A DNA stretch of 27,001 nucleotides from Chara braunii (lineage: Eukaryota > Streptophyta > Charophyceae > Charales > Characeae), in contig BFEA01000270.1 of assembly GCA_003427395.1 (NCBI GenBank), positions 1,129,575-1,156,575 on the forward strand. Direction: 5' to 3'. The position numbers were made by a program, and so were the translations under genes. A model generated the notes under the pieces. The model did not search any database, was not told where the DNA came from, and was given only the letters and a program-made list of their open reading frames with translations. Positions 17,580 through 27,001 of this stretch are shown one piece after another (the stretch's first letter is position 1; the number at the start of each line of letters is the position of its first letter).

Positions 17580-18374
17580 GAATCCATAAAAAGAAATCGC
17601 GGATCCGAGAGAAAAGAAAGAAAAATAAGAAAATTAATGAAATAAGGGAAAAAGAAAAAAAAAAGAAATCTAACTACTAACCTCCCTGTCTTGCCTTCCC
17701 TCAATCTTTCACTTGCCAGTCCTACACCTAATCCCACTGAGCTAGCTCCTATTCTGGTTAGGAAGGGAGCAGCCCAAATAGATAGACAGTGTAGGGGCTC
17801 AACCCACCTGGTGCCTGAGCCTTGATACTCAATCTGCTTGCTTGTCCGAGTGCCTGTCGATCTTGAGTGCATATGTGACCGGTAAGGTCACTCTGTAACC
17901 GTGATACCGAGAGTTGTAGTGGGGAAAACATTCAAGTGGCAGGGGGAAAGAGACCCGCGATACTAAAAAGCAGAGGAAAACACTCACGTATCAGATAGGT
18001 AGGTACTACGTAGAGATAGATGTGCCCTCCGTAGAGGAAGACAATTGGTAGGTCGCGCTTCTATCGGCCGCCCCGACCGCATGGTCGGGGCTTAGTCTAT
18101 CTTTGAGCTTGAGGCGCTGAGTCCCGTTGGCTTTCCCATACTGGTCGGTCTGACGCCTACCGTCTGAAATTTTTGACTATTTTAGATCGTGGTCCCCGCA
18201 TCCGCCCGACCTTTTTCTTGTTCCGTTCCGGTCCTCAGGCCCTTGCGGCTGAAGATTTCTACTTCGACTAGCTTGTACCTGTTGTCATATGTGTCGTATC
18301 ATTGCGCATGGTCACCTAGCGATCTTGGCCTCAATGATCGAGAAATTTGCTTCATGGTACTATGCCAAAAATTC
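17580..18374. other. No recognisable gene; one GC hairpin
   Basis: Purine-rich then mixed sequence without long frames. GCCCCGACC (18070-18078) pairs perfectly with GGTCGGGGC (18083-18091) around a GCAT loop. Confidence 0.5.
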
Positions 18375-18484
18375 TCACTTTCTATTCCAGACTGTCTCCG
18401 ACATGGCGACCGGCATTGATACTGTATCGAGTGCAAAATCCTGAGCAAATACCCTTGTAAGGGTGTTTGCTCCGACAGCGTGTT
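18375..18484 (-). pseudogene. LINE 3' coding fragment
   Basis: The minus-strand frame reads AVGANTLTRVFAQDFALDTV and ends in TGA at 18375-18377. GANTLTRV is identical to the end of the LINE fragment at 7277. Its coding DNA forms a 13-bp hairpin (18443-18455 with 18460-18472, loop TGTA). It is too short to say how much of the element was here. Its upstream boundary, where similarity fades near 18485, may be the edge of a nested insertion. Confidence 0.55.
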
Positions 18485-18761
18485 CGCGTACAAACACGTG
18501 TCCAATTCCCCAACACGCACGTTCAAACGCGTTTAAACTCGCCACGTGGCAACGTGCGGGGAAAAGATGAATGCGCGCATCCTGGCGCTGCGCGCTGCAT
18601 AGGGCCTAGCAGGGGCGCGCTCCATTCAGGCACTTTGTGAGGGTCGGTAGTGTTGGGTTCGGGGTTGGGGCCGGGGGGGTGAGGGCTGGTTGGGAGTATG
18701 GGGTTGGGGGGTTTGCGCGAAGGATTGGGTAGTGGAGGGGCGACTGCAAGGAGATTGTTCA

Positions 18762-18987
18762 GGCCTGACCCTCAAAAACGCCCGACGACAACCTGCACTG
18801 GAAAACCCCTACAACCCTCGCACCCCTTTGCCACTTGGTAATTGGGGGGATCTGGGGGGTGCAGAGCCGCGTGCGTCCTGACCCACGTGATTCCCCCACT
18901 TACCAAGTGGCGAAGGGGTACGAGGGTCTCAAGGGTTTTCCAGTGCAATTGTCATTGGACGTTTTTGGGGATGAGAGGGGCAAGGCC
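18762..18987. repeat. Imperfect foldback, ~95-bp arms
   Basis: The left arm 18762-18852 matches the reverse complement of 18889-18987 with small gaps. Long shared blocks are GCACTGGAAAACCC, ACCCTCG-ACCCCTT-GCC and CCACTTGGTAA-TGGGGG. Loop is about 36 bp. The arms are embedded in G-rich sequence. It could be a MITE-like foldback, an inverted duplication or a small-RNA precursor; no terminal target duplication was identified. Confidence 0.85.
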
Positions 18988-18999
18988 AAAGGGGCGTTG

Positions 19000-19764
19000 G
19001 GCATTTTGGGGGGCGAGGGGCGTAAGAGGGGCGGGAGGTTTGTTTTGTATTTGTTTTTTATTATTTATTAATTTATTTTCACTTTGATTTTTCAACATTT
19101 TTTTTCTTTTCTTTCATGACTCTTCGCTGGCGGTGGGGGTTGGGGATGGGGTCAATTTTTTTTAGGGGTCTGAGGGGTTGAGAGGGGGTTTGCAAATAGC
19201 ACCCGGAATGAATGTTTTCTAGTCTGCGGGAGTGGGGGGGAGGGGGATTGATTTCCTTTTTTTTTTTAAGTCCGTCCGATGTTTTATACCAATACATTCA
19301 TCCATGTGTCCATGTGTCCATCCATATTAGCATACATTCATGATTCGTGATTATACAAACATTTTAGATACACAATCGCACAACCATGTCATCGCCACTG
19401 ATTACAAAAGAGGATAATGTCCCGCAAGCATACATGAAGAAGGTGAAGGGGAGAAAAAAAAAACGCACTCACACACACAACACTCCGTCCCTGGCCTCGC
19501 ATTGCTGGCAGTGTCGAACAATGTCAAAATCTACGTATGAAAGAAAGTCTAACCTACACGACACTACAATGGTTCACTACAACAATGCAGCCTCATGTCA
19601 TCCATGTCTATGTATTGAGATAGTTTTCTCTAAACTGAAGCTGCCCGTGAAACTGGCAATACCCACAAAGACATGCTCTACGAAATGAAAAAAGAAATGC
19701 AAACAAATAAAATACATAGCAAACCACGGTATTCAAACAGTGAGAAATAAGAAACCCTGCAATC
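19000..19764. other. AT-rich flank of the hAT remnant
   Basis: Homopolymeric T and G runs, CCATGTGTCCATGTGTCCATCC repeats near 19304 and no supported gene. It probably belongs to the hAT element's 3' non-coding part or its insertion site. Confidence 0.4.
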
Positions 19765-22700
19765 ACTCTCGTCCAATGGGGACATCCTCACTGTCGGTGT
19801 TGCTCTCGCGCCCTCGTCGCCGCTCTCGTCCTCTGCGTCACTCCCCTCATCAGTGCTCTCCTTGGCATGCTCCTCGGTGTCGGGGTTGGCACTGACACTC
19901 CGTCGCTGCTATCCTCGCCCACCTCGTCCTCTCGCTCTCCTCCGCAACCTCGGGGTCTGTCGGGGTGCTCGGTCGTGGTGCATGTGTAGCCCGTCCTCAC
20001 CGCTGTCGTGAACCACACCGTGTGGCCGCGCCGTCAATGCTGTCGTCATGCAAAATCACCCGTCCTCTTTTCCTCACTTTCACTCGCGAGGTTGTAGCAA
20101 GGTCCAATGTGCGATGGGTGCCCGACCGCATGGGCATGCCCTCCATCCCAGAGGTGTCACCCTCGGTCCGCCCCCCGACCACTCCAACCAGACCGTTACG
20201 GCCATGAAATCTATACACACATGCTCCCCCAATATCTGGGACACCTGTCTTAAACTGTACCTAGGTGTGGTGGCTAGTCCGACTTAATGTCATGAGCCAA
20301 GGACCACAAGGTCCTCAACGTCGGTGAAAGCGACACGTCGCTCAAACCCCGACGAGGCGACATCGGCATGCGATGGCGATGGTTGTTGTCATGGCAAGCT
20401 GACCTGAAGATGAGTGGAGGCCACCATGACCTGCCTGCACGAGCTCCAAGGGCTATTTGTGCAGCCAGACATTGTAGTATCCCGTTCTGGCTCCGTTGTG
20501 TCTCGCACCGGACGGGCCAATGTCGAACTGCTCCTCCCGCTGACACGACGTGCAACGACGTTGTCAGGGGACTGCGAGACAACAACCCTTCCCTCTATTC
20601 CCGGCGCAGAGGCGCTTGACTGTGCTGTGGCACTGGCAGGGCCCATGACACCGAAGCAACAATCGACAATAATCCCAAAGGAGGAGGTCCGCTGAATATA
20701 CACCTGTCTATCTCCTGAGGTCCCTGTCGAAACACCCTGCCAACTCATACTATCATTGCTCCACATGGCATGGACCCCCGTGGCTGCGGCACAACCCTCG
20801 ACTGAGTCTGTGTGGCTGGGGCAGGCGGGGGGGGCGGCGGTGGAGGTATGCCTCTCCCAATGCACGTGGCCATAGACGGGATGTCCTCTGCAAGACACGG
20901 CCTCCGATCCCTACAGTGTGCGGGAATGCACGTACTCCGCATCGCGGGATGACCATCCACGACAGGACCTTCCGCGATCCGCATAATTATGGGTGCCATC
21001 ATCGCGCCCTCATCCCCACAACGTATGTTCCTGTATGTGCCACCGCCCTCAACAATGGTGATACCCTCCACTCCGTCCACATTGGCACTGCTGGATGCGG
21101 CTACCGGGGCAACACCTAAATCAATGTCCTCGTCTGCCTGTCCCGGCACGGCAGCGACTTCATGAGACAATCCACCCTCCAATTTGACAGTCTGTGATGC
21201 AACGGTCTACTCTGTCTCCCTAGTTGTCGGCCCGCCCAAGCTCGCATCGAGGCCCAACGACCACCTTTTGTATGTCCTCCAGTCGGGGACAGCTTGGAAC
21301 ATTTGTGCAGCCAACGCAGGCCGTCGTAGGCAACACTACCTTCGCGCAACACTCAACAGCGCCCCGTCCATCACCCCCCAATTGTGGCTCAACAATTGAC
21401 TCGGCGAGCAACTCCTCACACGTGCACGTTCCAGTCTGAAGGTCGCCCTCCTCATGTGCTCTGCGTAACAGCTCCCGAGTCATATGGCAGCCACGCGCAA
21501 GAACTTGATCTCGCCTGCTGTCCAACCTGGCATGCCTTTGCGAAGCCGTCTCTCCCGAGGGTGTCGTGTCATCGTTGATGCGTTACCTTCATCCCCTGCC
21601 CCCTACACGCCCTGTGAAGGGGACGCGCCGAGCCCCTGCACATGCCACAAGTGTGAAACTGCCCATCATGACCTCGCCAATCTGGCCCAAGATGTTGTCC
21701 ATGGCTGCAAATGTCTCGCCCCAAGGAGTAGTCTAACAAGGAGGCGCCCCCAAATCCCCCAAATCATTGAAAGGGCATGGTGAACCACCGCCACCATCAA
21801 CACCCACGACTTCCTATCTTCCCCTGTCACAAACTCCCTCCAGTGCTCCACGATTTAAATCTACCTTCCGGATGCTTGACCGTGACCAATCCAAATCCAA
21901 ACCTTGAGCTGGAACTCTGTGTCCCCTCACCAACCTCTGCATCGTCGCACTCCCCCCTATGCTACCGCTGGCGGCGACGGTGGAAGCACGATCGACGGGG
22001 GATGCCCCCCTCTCCCACCCTCGGTGCAGCACGTAAACCTGGCAACCCCCTACCGACTGTTGACTCTCCCGCTGTCCTCGACATGTGCCCCAATGAATGC
22101 TCCACATCCACAGTGCGAACATCGCGATCGCAATCTCCACGCTCCCTAGGCCTGCCATACTCACCCGATAAATTCTCCACTCCCTCCCCCTTCCCGAAAT
22201 CGTCTACCCCACTGCTCCGACTACGAACATCGTCGGGGTTGCACCAATCTATGTCCCCTCCATCGTCCCCGTTGCCCGCATTCCCCTCTTCCACCCGCGC
22301 CCTGAGGGAAGTCCTCGTTGTCCGTATCATCTCTTGGGTACCGCCGCAAAGTATGCACTTGTGTGCCAAAAACATGCTCCACGGACGCGGGCTCCCTCGA
22401 GCTACACGAATCTCTTTGCCACCAACGCTGCTGCTCCTAACGCTCCTCTTGTGTCCTCCTATCATATATCCCGTCCCACAAAGGCTTTGTCCCCATCCAT
22501 GCCCCCGAATCCAACATCAACGCGTCGCGCATCCATGGCAAAGCGAACCCGTGACCTGCGCGCTGATGTGCAAGGAGGCGTGTGTTGGCCGTTATCTCGA
22601 ACAACTCTGCGACCTTCTGGAAACCCAACTTGTTCCGCACCATATCAATCTGCAGCTGCTGCGTCCACGACATAACGCGTGAGACGTGCATACCACCGCG

Positions 22701-24078
22701 ATACAACCGGCACAACAGATCGGATTCGTGATCCATGATGCGGACCAATGTCGCGACCGAGTCTCACCACCTGCCATGTCTCACCTGCCACCTCACCCAT
22801 CTAGCGAGCTGGTCAATGTGTGTGTCCCCCAAATGACACGACTCCACCCCGTCGTGTCAACAATTCTCTCCAAGGCCTGTTTGATGGTGAGAAGACGCTC
22901 CAACATGGCAAAGACTGATGCGAATCGTTTCTCACACGGATAAATGAGGCCCATATGTCTGCTCTCCAGCCTAAACAGGCGAAGAGCGACATTTTAAGCG
23001 TATGACCGCTCTCGCCTGCAGTATAGTGCCACTAATCCACGTACTCGTTGTACCTATGTCTGACAACAACTTGTTGCATAGATGCACCTCACACGGGATC
23101 CACGTGATGCGTCTATATTGCGGTCTCATCTTGGGATTGGCCAATGTGTTGGCAACAGCGCTATACGCTCCGCCGAGTCCGTGCACATAGCGTTGACCCA
23201 TCATCAACACACCTTGTGATGCTGCGGCAAGGAAGTTGATGACTGGCCTGTAATCGCGAGGCTTCATGCCGTCTCATAGGATCGTGACGCCCATGATGTA
23301 AAACGGCTCCCTGACGTCTCTCAAATCTGCAGCAACATCATTTGCAATCTGACGAACGGACTCGATCGCTGCGATCTCTGTCGGCGAAGGCCATAAGGCC
23401 TTGATAGGCCTTGGCAACTCAGCGAAGTGTCTTTTGTACTGCATCACTGCGGAAGACGTTGAAGGGCAACTGCTGGGTGTGCACGAATCGCATAAATTTG
23501 TGCATAAATTCTTCTCGTGTTCCACGATCCACTGGCAGACGAACGCGTCCTTGATTGCAGGTTATCTCATCTTCTTTCGCAGGCCCGCATTCCCCCCTGT
23601 CTCTCTCTCCTTCCTCTTCCCTGAAGTCTCACCCACTTGAGCCTTCCCTGGCCGCTGCGTATGGGGTGCCTCACATCCTTCCTGCACCGGATCGTCATCG
23701 ATCACATCATCCATCCCTTGCCCTCCCACTTCCTCGCCGCCTGCACACGACTCGCCCTTTCCTCCTTGCTGGCGCACCACCGTGGAGCTCCTCGTAACAG
23801 TGTAACTGCTAGTTCGTGTTGTAATGGATGTCCACCAGCGCCTCGTCTGTGACCTGCGGACACCCCTTTCCCTATTTGAAGTGCCTCGCCGCAACAAATT
23901 GTGTCCCCTGGACTTCGTGTCCGCAAAAGACGCACTTGAACATCTTCATGCCAGGGTTCCCGAGGTCTTGGCGGACACAAATGTATTTGAAGACGACGCA
24001 CTTCCACTGAGCCTTCTGCTGTGCAAGCTCGTCAGCCTCCTGGAACAGGCGTGCCTGGCTCCTCCCCATGATCACTGA
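19765..24078 (-). pseudogene. Decayed hAT transposase (BED finger, DUF659)
   Basis: hAT cut-and-paste transposase, minus strand, starting near 24075. In order: a BED-type zinc finger FKCVFCGHEVQG..ARHF-GKGCP (C-x2-C-x13-H-x6-C) at 24000-23850; a Lys/Glu-rich linker; HTQQLPFNVFRSDAVQKTL and AELPRPIKALWPSPTE (23520-23380); the DUF659 core GVTIL-DGMKPRDYRPVINFL, RRITWIPCEVHLCNKLLSDIG (23290-23000); CEKRFASVFAMLERLLTIKQ (22940-22880); RLYRGGMHVSRVMSWTQQLQ; then RNKLGFQKVAELFEITANTR and ALPWMRDALMLD (22650-22500). An acidic, Ser/Pro-rich, low-complexity tail continues to about 19766. Damage: TAG after ARHFK (23872), TGA in TIL-DG (23274-23276), frameshifts near 23435, 22985 and 22800, and an apparent deletion of the dimerisation region. 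The C-terminal motif matches my memory of Chara families. The exact 3' limit and terminal repeats were not found. Confidence 0.8.
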
Positions 24079-24079
24079 T

Positions 24080-24521
24080 CCTATCCAAGCACTGTCCTTG
24101 AAAGGCCCGAAACACCCTCACGAAGCCCCCAAACACCCCTGCGAACCACCTCCTTCCCTAGCAGGCCCTGTACCCCCCCACGCTCCTGAACACCCCCACG
24201 AATTGCCGGTGCAACTGTCAGTCCACGAAGACCCCCAACAGCCCCCCCCCTGCACCCGCGCCCCCCCACACGCTGCAGAGTGCATTCAATTCCCATGTCT
24301 CCCGTCCAATGTATTTGAATGGCGTTCAATTGCGTTGGAACACCGTTCAAAAACAAAATTGCATCCGCTTTCAGAAATTGAACGCTCATTCAATTTTTAG
24401 TCACGCTGCCCTCGTGTTCGACACGTGGACACCGCCGCTGCTCCTCACGCTGCGCTGCTCCGCTGTCACTGGTCCACGTGTCTGCCTCTGTCTCGCGTCC
24501 TCGTGTGTCTCTGACTCGAAC

Positions 24522-24578
<57 letters not shown>

Positions 24579-24960
24579 CCCCCCCCCCCAATGATATGGT
24601 GCACGCGCGCGTTTGAGCGCTGGGCACCCACTCCAGAACGGTGCATGCATTTACGCGTGCCGTTCACAAACGGAGGTCCCACTTATGCACACCGCCACTG
24701 GCAGTGTCTGAGGGCCTTTTTTTTTCCTTTTACTTTCTTTGGCGCTTTTTTTTTTTTTTTTTTCCCCTTTCTTTGGACTCCACTACCCCTTCCAGACCTC
24801 CGACACCCCTTCCCTTCGCCGACACAGCCCACTTACCCCCCGCAGGCCCAAACCGTGGAATCACGCTCAATCCGTTCAATTTCTGAACGGAATGAAAGGA
24901 ATTCCCGCGTTCAATGAACGCGCGGTTTCATACGCTGAATTACCGAGAGCCATGCCACTG
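24080..24960. other. hAT 5' flank: C-rich repeats, (TC)n, C14
   Basis: 24100-24290 carries repeats of CACCCCC-(A/T)CG and CCCCCCAC words. 24300-24400 and 24870-24930 carry TTCAAT/ATTGAA-type inverted words (AATGGCGTTCAATTGCG; CGCGTTCAATGAACGCG). (TC)n spans 24523-24575, followed by C14 to 24589. T-rich runs lie near 24718-24765. No gene is supported; the open frames are low-complexity products. Confidence 0.6.
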
Positions 24961-24977
24961 ATGTGCTGCAGCTCGTG

Positions 24978-25163
24978 ATTGCCCAGCCACAGAAAGGCAG
25001 CAATCTGTCCCTGGATGGGCCGTAGAGCAGGCTTGGTCAAGGCCCAGATTGCGGACTTGCACCACAGGGACGTCAGCACTACGTTGTTGATGACGAACGC
25101 GCGGCCGAAGAGGGAGGTCTGTTTGTCCTCCCACATGAAGACTTTCTGCAGGACGGGCGCTGT
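24978..25163 (-). pseudogene. LINE reverse transcriptase fragment (GRA..NNV region)
   Basis: The minus-strand frame reads TSLFGRAFVINNVVLTSLWC, then KPALRPIQGQIAAFLWLGN. The pattern 'LSLFGRA.V.N.V.L.SLW......P...L..L...FLW.G.' is the thumb-side segment just before the GGLG motif in plant LINE reverse transcriptases. It covers a part of the ORF upstream of the piece at 7277. It is truncated on both sides; the downstream codons stop resembling LINE after about 24975. Confidence 0.75.
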
Positions 25164-25199
25164 TATAAATTCGTCATTTGCGTTTAACATTTTTTTTAT

Positions 25200-25430
25200 T
25201 TTTTATTTCTTTTTAAACAGAAAAGCCAGAACAGCTTCACTAGGGAAGGTGAGGTGTTTAACATGAAAGTGACCCTCAGCAGAAAGTTGTTTGCAACATT
25301 GCATAGCAATTCTACACAGCGTATAGCTTTTGCGACTTTTTAACATTTTCCCCCCTCGAACTTTTCAAGCACACATAACTTTCTCCATGGTGTGCTGCAT
25401 TGTCCCCATGCAGCCCTACCTCCATCTTCA

Positions 25431-25474
<44 letters not shown>

Positions 25475-25773
25475 TTACTGCCTTCCACAGTCCATCACGC
25501 CTCCCTCCTTTTCCCCCACTCACCCCCTCATGTCCCAATACCTCTTTGTCTTCAACCTCTAAGTTCTCCTCGTCTGTGCTGGATTTGGGAGGGAGGGGAG
25601 GAGAGGGGTAGCCTGGCCACGGGCGAGGGAAGTCAGTCCACATTGCCTCTGACCCATACAAGATATGCCCTACTGCTACTCCAGCGCAAGCCAAGTTTCA
25701 TGTTGCTCATCCTGGGTAGAATCTCCACGCAACAGCCTAATTAGTGAAGGAAAATACCGTAAAGGGCCTATTA
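25200..25773. other. Low-complexity interval with C41 run
   Basis: T-rich sequence at 25189-25215, then a pure C run at 25432-25472 (41 C). The proline- and glycine-rich frames here are artefacts of the homopolymer. No gene is supported. Confidence 0.6.
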
Positions 25774-25955
25774 AAGACAGTGTTGCCACCAGAACGCAAT
25801 TACAGAAAAAGTGAAGATGTCCAGTTACCCCCATCGCCACAAGCATCAGCAATCCTAATTCGCGAAGACAGTATTGTCACCAGTTTGCAATTACGGAAAT
25901 CATGATGTCCAGTTACCCCCAGCAGGATAAGCAATCAGTAAACTCTAATTAGTTA
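25774..25955 (+). repeat. 91-bp tandem duplication
   Basis: AAGACAGTGTTGCCACCAG..GCAATTACAGAAA and GATGTCCAGTTACCCCCA at 25774-25864 recur at 25865-25955 with a period of 91 bp and roughly 80 percent identity by eye. Confidence 0.9.
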
Positions 25956-25959
25956 TCCC

Positions 25960-26590
25960 AACTGAGAGAAATTTTAATACCACTTTTTTCAATCCTGGAG
26001 GAGGAGATCCTGCTTTTTTTCAACATCTTGTTAGGTTCTTTGGTTAGGATGGCCATCTTAGAGAGTGATCTCTAAAGAAAAAACATTGCCGTTTGCTGGA
26101 ACAACTGCATGCTTATTTGTACTTGGTTTTAAGTGCTCCAGGCCAGTTAAAATTGTATGTGCTAGACACACAGTTCATGCCGTTGTATTTCTCGTTTTAG
26201 TACTTTGTAATACTTCAGGTTTACTTTGTTATTAGGTCTTCATTCTTTTGCTATGATTTTTTAATTATTTATGTAGGAGCTATTTTTATTTGTGGTTATG
26301 ATGTGTGCGTGCGTGTGTGTGTGCGTGTGTGCGTGTGTGCGTGTGTGTGTGTGTGTGTGTGTTGTTTTAAAAGACCCCAGATCCTCTCTCTCATTCCCTT
26401 CACAAATCATCACAAGCCATCCATAACGAAAAAGTATAGACAGGCAATATAATAGAAAATGCAAGGTTGGCCACGTTTGTGTGGTTCAGCACCAAGTGCC
26501 CACACACCCGTCTGCTGCCAAAGCGGCACTTTTGCACATATCCATATGTATACATATAGATTTCAAACCTTAAGGGGATGGAGGGCAGAG
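25960..26590. repeat. AT-rich interval with (GT)n
   Basis: AT-rich sequence without supported genes. A (GT)n run with GC interruptions occupies 26302-26362. Confidence 0.7.
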
Positions 26591-26592
26591 GG

Positions 26593-26908
26593 CAACTTAC
26601 CTAAGACAGAAGACTACTCCAGCAAGAAGGCACCGACCCAACCCCCTCAAAGATCCAAAAACTAGGAGAGCCTTCCACATCGGCCCACAAAACCAAAAAC
26701 TCATTGACTGAAAACAATCAAATATAACAGCATTGGCATTCCCGACATTCATCTCAAACTACACACTCGCGTCACTGCCAAAGAGGAGGAAGAATATAAG
26801 AGACAACTTACCTAAGACAGAAGACTCCTCCAGCAAGAACGCACCGACCCCCCCTGCCAAGGGTCCAAAAAAACTGGGAAAGCTTTCCACGCCGGCCCAC
26901 AAAACATA
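26593..26908 (-). repeat. Duplicated exon-like module, 221-bp period
   Basis: About 95 bp at 26593-26692 recurs at 26814-26908: AACTTACCTAAGACAGAAGA, CTCCAGCAAGAA-GCACCGACCC, CCACA/GCC and CGGCCCACAAAAC. On the minus strand both copies read GGCCGGCGTGG-like then TCTTCTGTCTTAG/GTAAGTTG, a strong splice donor at the same place. The distal copy has an open frame (VLWAGVESFPSFFGPLAGGV, AFLLEESSVLG); the proximal copy has a stop in that frame. Protein family unknown. Confidence 0.7.
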
Positions 26909-26981
26909 CATTCCCCCCAAAGAGAACTCATGGCCACCTGTAAACATCCAAACAGTCCAGGCTCTAAAGCAGGGCAAAGAA

Positions 26982-27001
26982 TGTGTGTGTGTGTGTGTGT
27001 G
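26982..27001. repeat. (TG)n at window end
   Basis: Ten TG units reaching the edge of the window; the true length is not visible. Confidence 0.95.

Noticed and set aside
18070-18091. Rho-independent terminator
   Set aside because: The GC hairpin is not followed by a T run, and the context is a eukaryotic nuclear genome.
20389-21182. Two separate overlapping minus-strand genes
   Set aside because: Both lie in the low-complexity tail region of the decayed hAT transposase, and neither has a recognisable domain or independent start signals.
21777-22682. 301-codon plus-strand ORF
   Set aside because: It is antisense to recognisable hAT transposase sequence; its P/S-rich composition reflects the complementary strand.
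25330-25744. Proline-rich and glycine-rich proteins
   Set aside because: They arise from the C41 homopolymer.
26982-27001. Telomere repeat
   Set aside because: It is plain (TG)n; no TTTAGGG-type repeat is present.

Overview
This window looks like repeat-rich nuclear DNA of a charophyte (streptophyte) green alga. The best guess is Chara braunii or a close relative. Three things point there: a degenerate hAT/DUF659 transposase whose C-terminal tail (the FQKV..L.EITAN.RLL..QRAG.G..LPW.RD motif) I recognise from large families in Chara; plant-type LINE fragments; and a U6 snRNA-like sequence. This identification comes from recalled family style and was not searched. There is no bacterial-type gene organisation. 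Microsatellites, introns-like signals and transposon remnants dominate, and I found no intact long host gene.

Layout. 1-2.05 kb: a ~380-bp dispersed repeat ('head repeat') on the + strand at 115-495. A second copy (1695-2044, minus) is fused to the C-terminal part of a LINE reverse transcriptase that runs down to ~890. 2.48-4.15 kb: a very dense run of nested stem-loops, including a cloverleaf-shaped unit. 4.9-5.5 kb: an unidentified coding-like block, open on both strands. 6.47-6.58 kb: U6 snRNA gene or pseudogene, minus strand. 7.28-7.96 kb: a third head repeat, fused to a different part of the LINE ORF. 8.3-9.2 kb: degenerate ACCCAGCC-type repeats. 9.7-11.9 kb: a second hairpin array interrupted by a 135-base assembly gap; many of its loops share a CCACGGGAG-like core. 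12.3-17.6 kb: a tandem array of about four diverged ~1-kb units. Each combines (TAA)n, conserved blocks, CTGT/TC-rich tracts and an exon-like block that ends at a GT donor.

18.4-25.2 kb: two LINE fragments in the same orientation (18.4 and 25.0 kb) bracket a decayed hAT transposase on the minus strand (~19.77-24.08 kb). This is possibly a nested insertion. The hAT gene has a BED-type zinc finger, a DUF659 core, at least two in-frame stops, several frameshifts and an apparent internal deletion of the dimerisation region. A ~225-bp imperfect foldback lies at 18.76-18.99 kb. 25.2-27.0 kb: homopolymers, microsatellites, a 91-bp tandem duplication and a duplicated exon-like module (221-bp period) with donor sites on the minus strand.

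The most unusual signal is structural. Several unrelated-looking stretches are packed with perfect or near-perfect inverted repeats. In at least three families, separate copies keep the pairing, and often the loop, while the stem bases differ. That pattern would be expected of selected or mechanistically generated secondary structure, and no standard feature type explains it.
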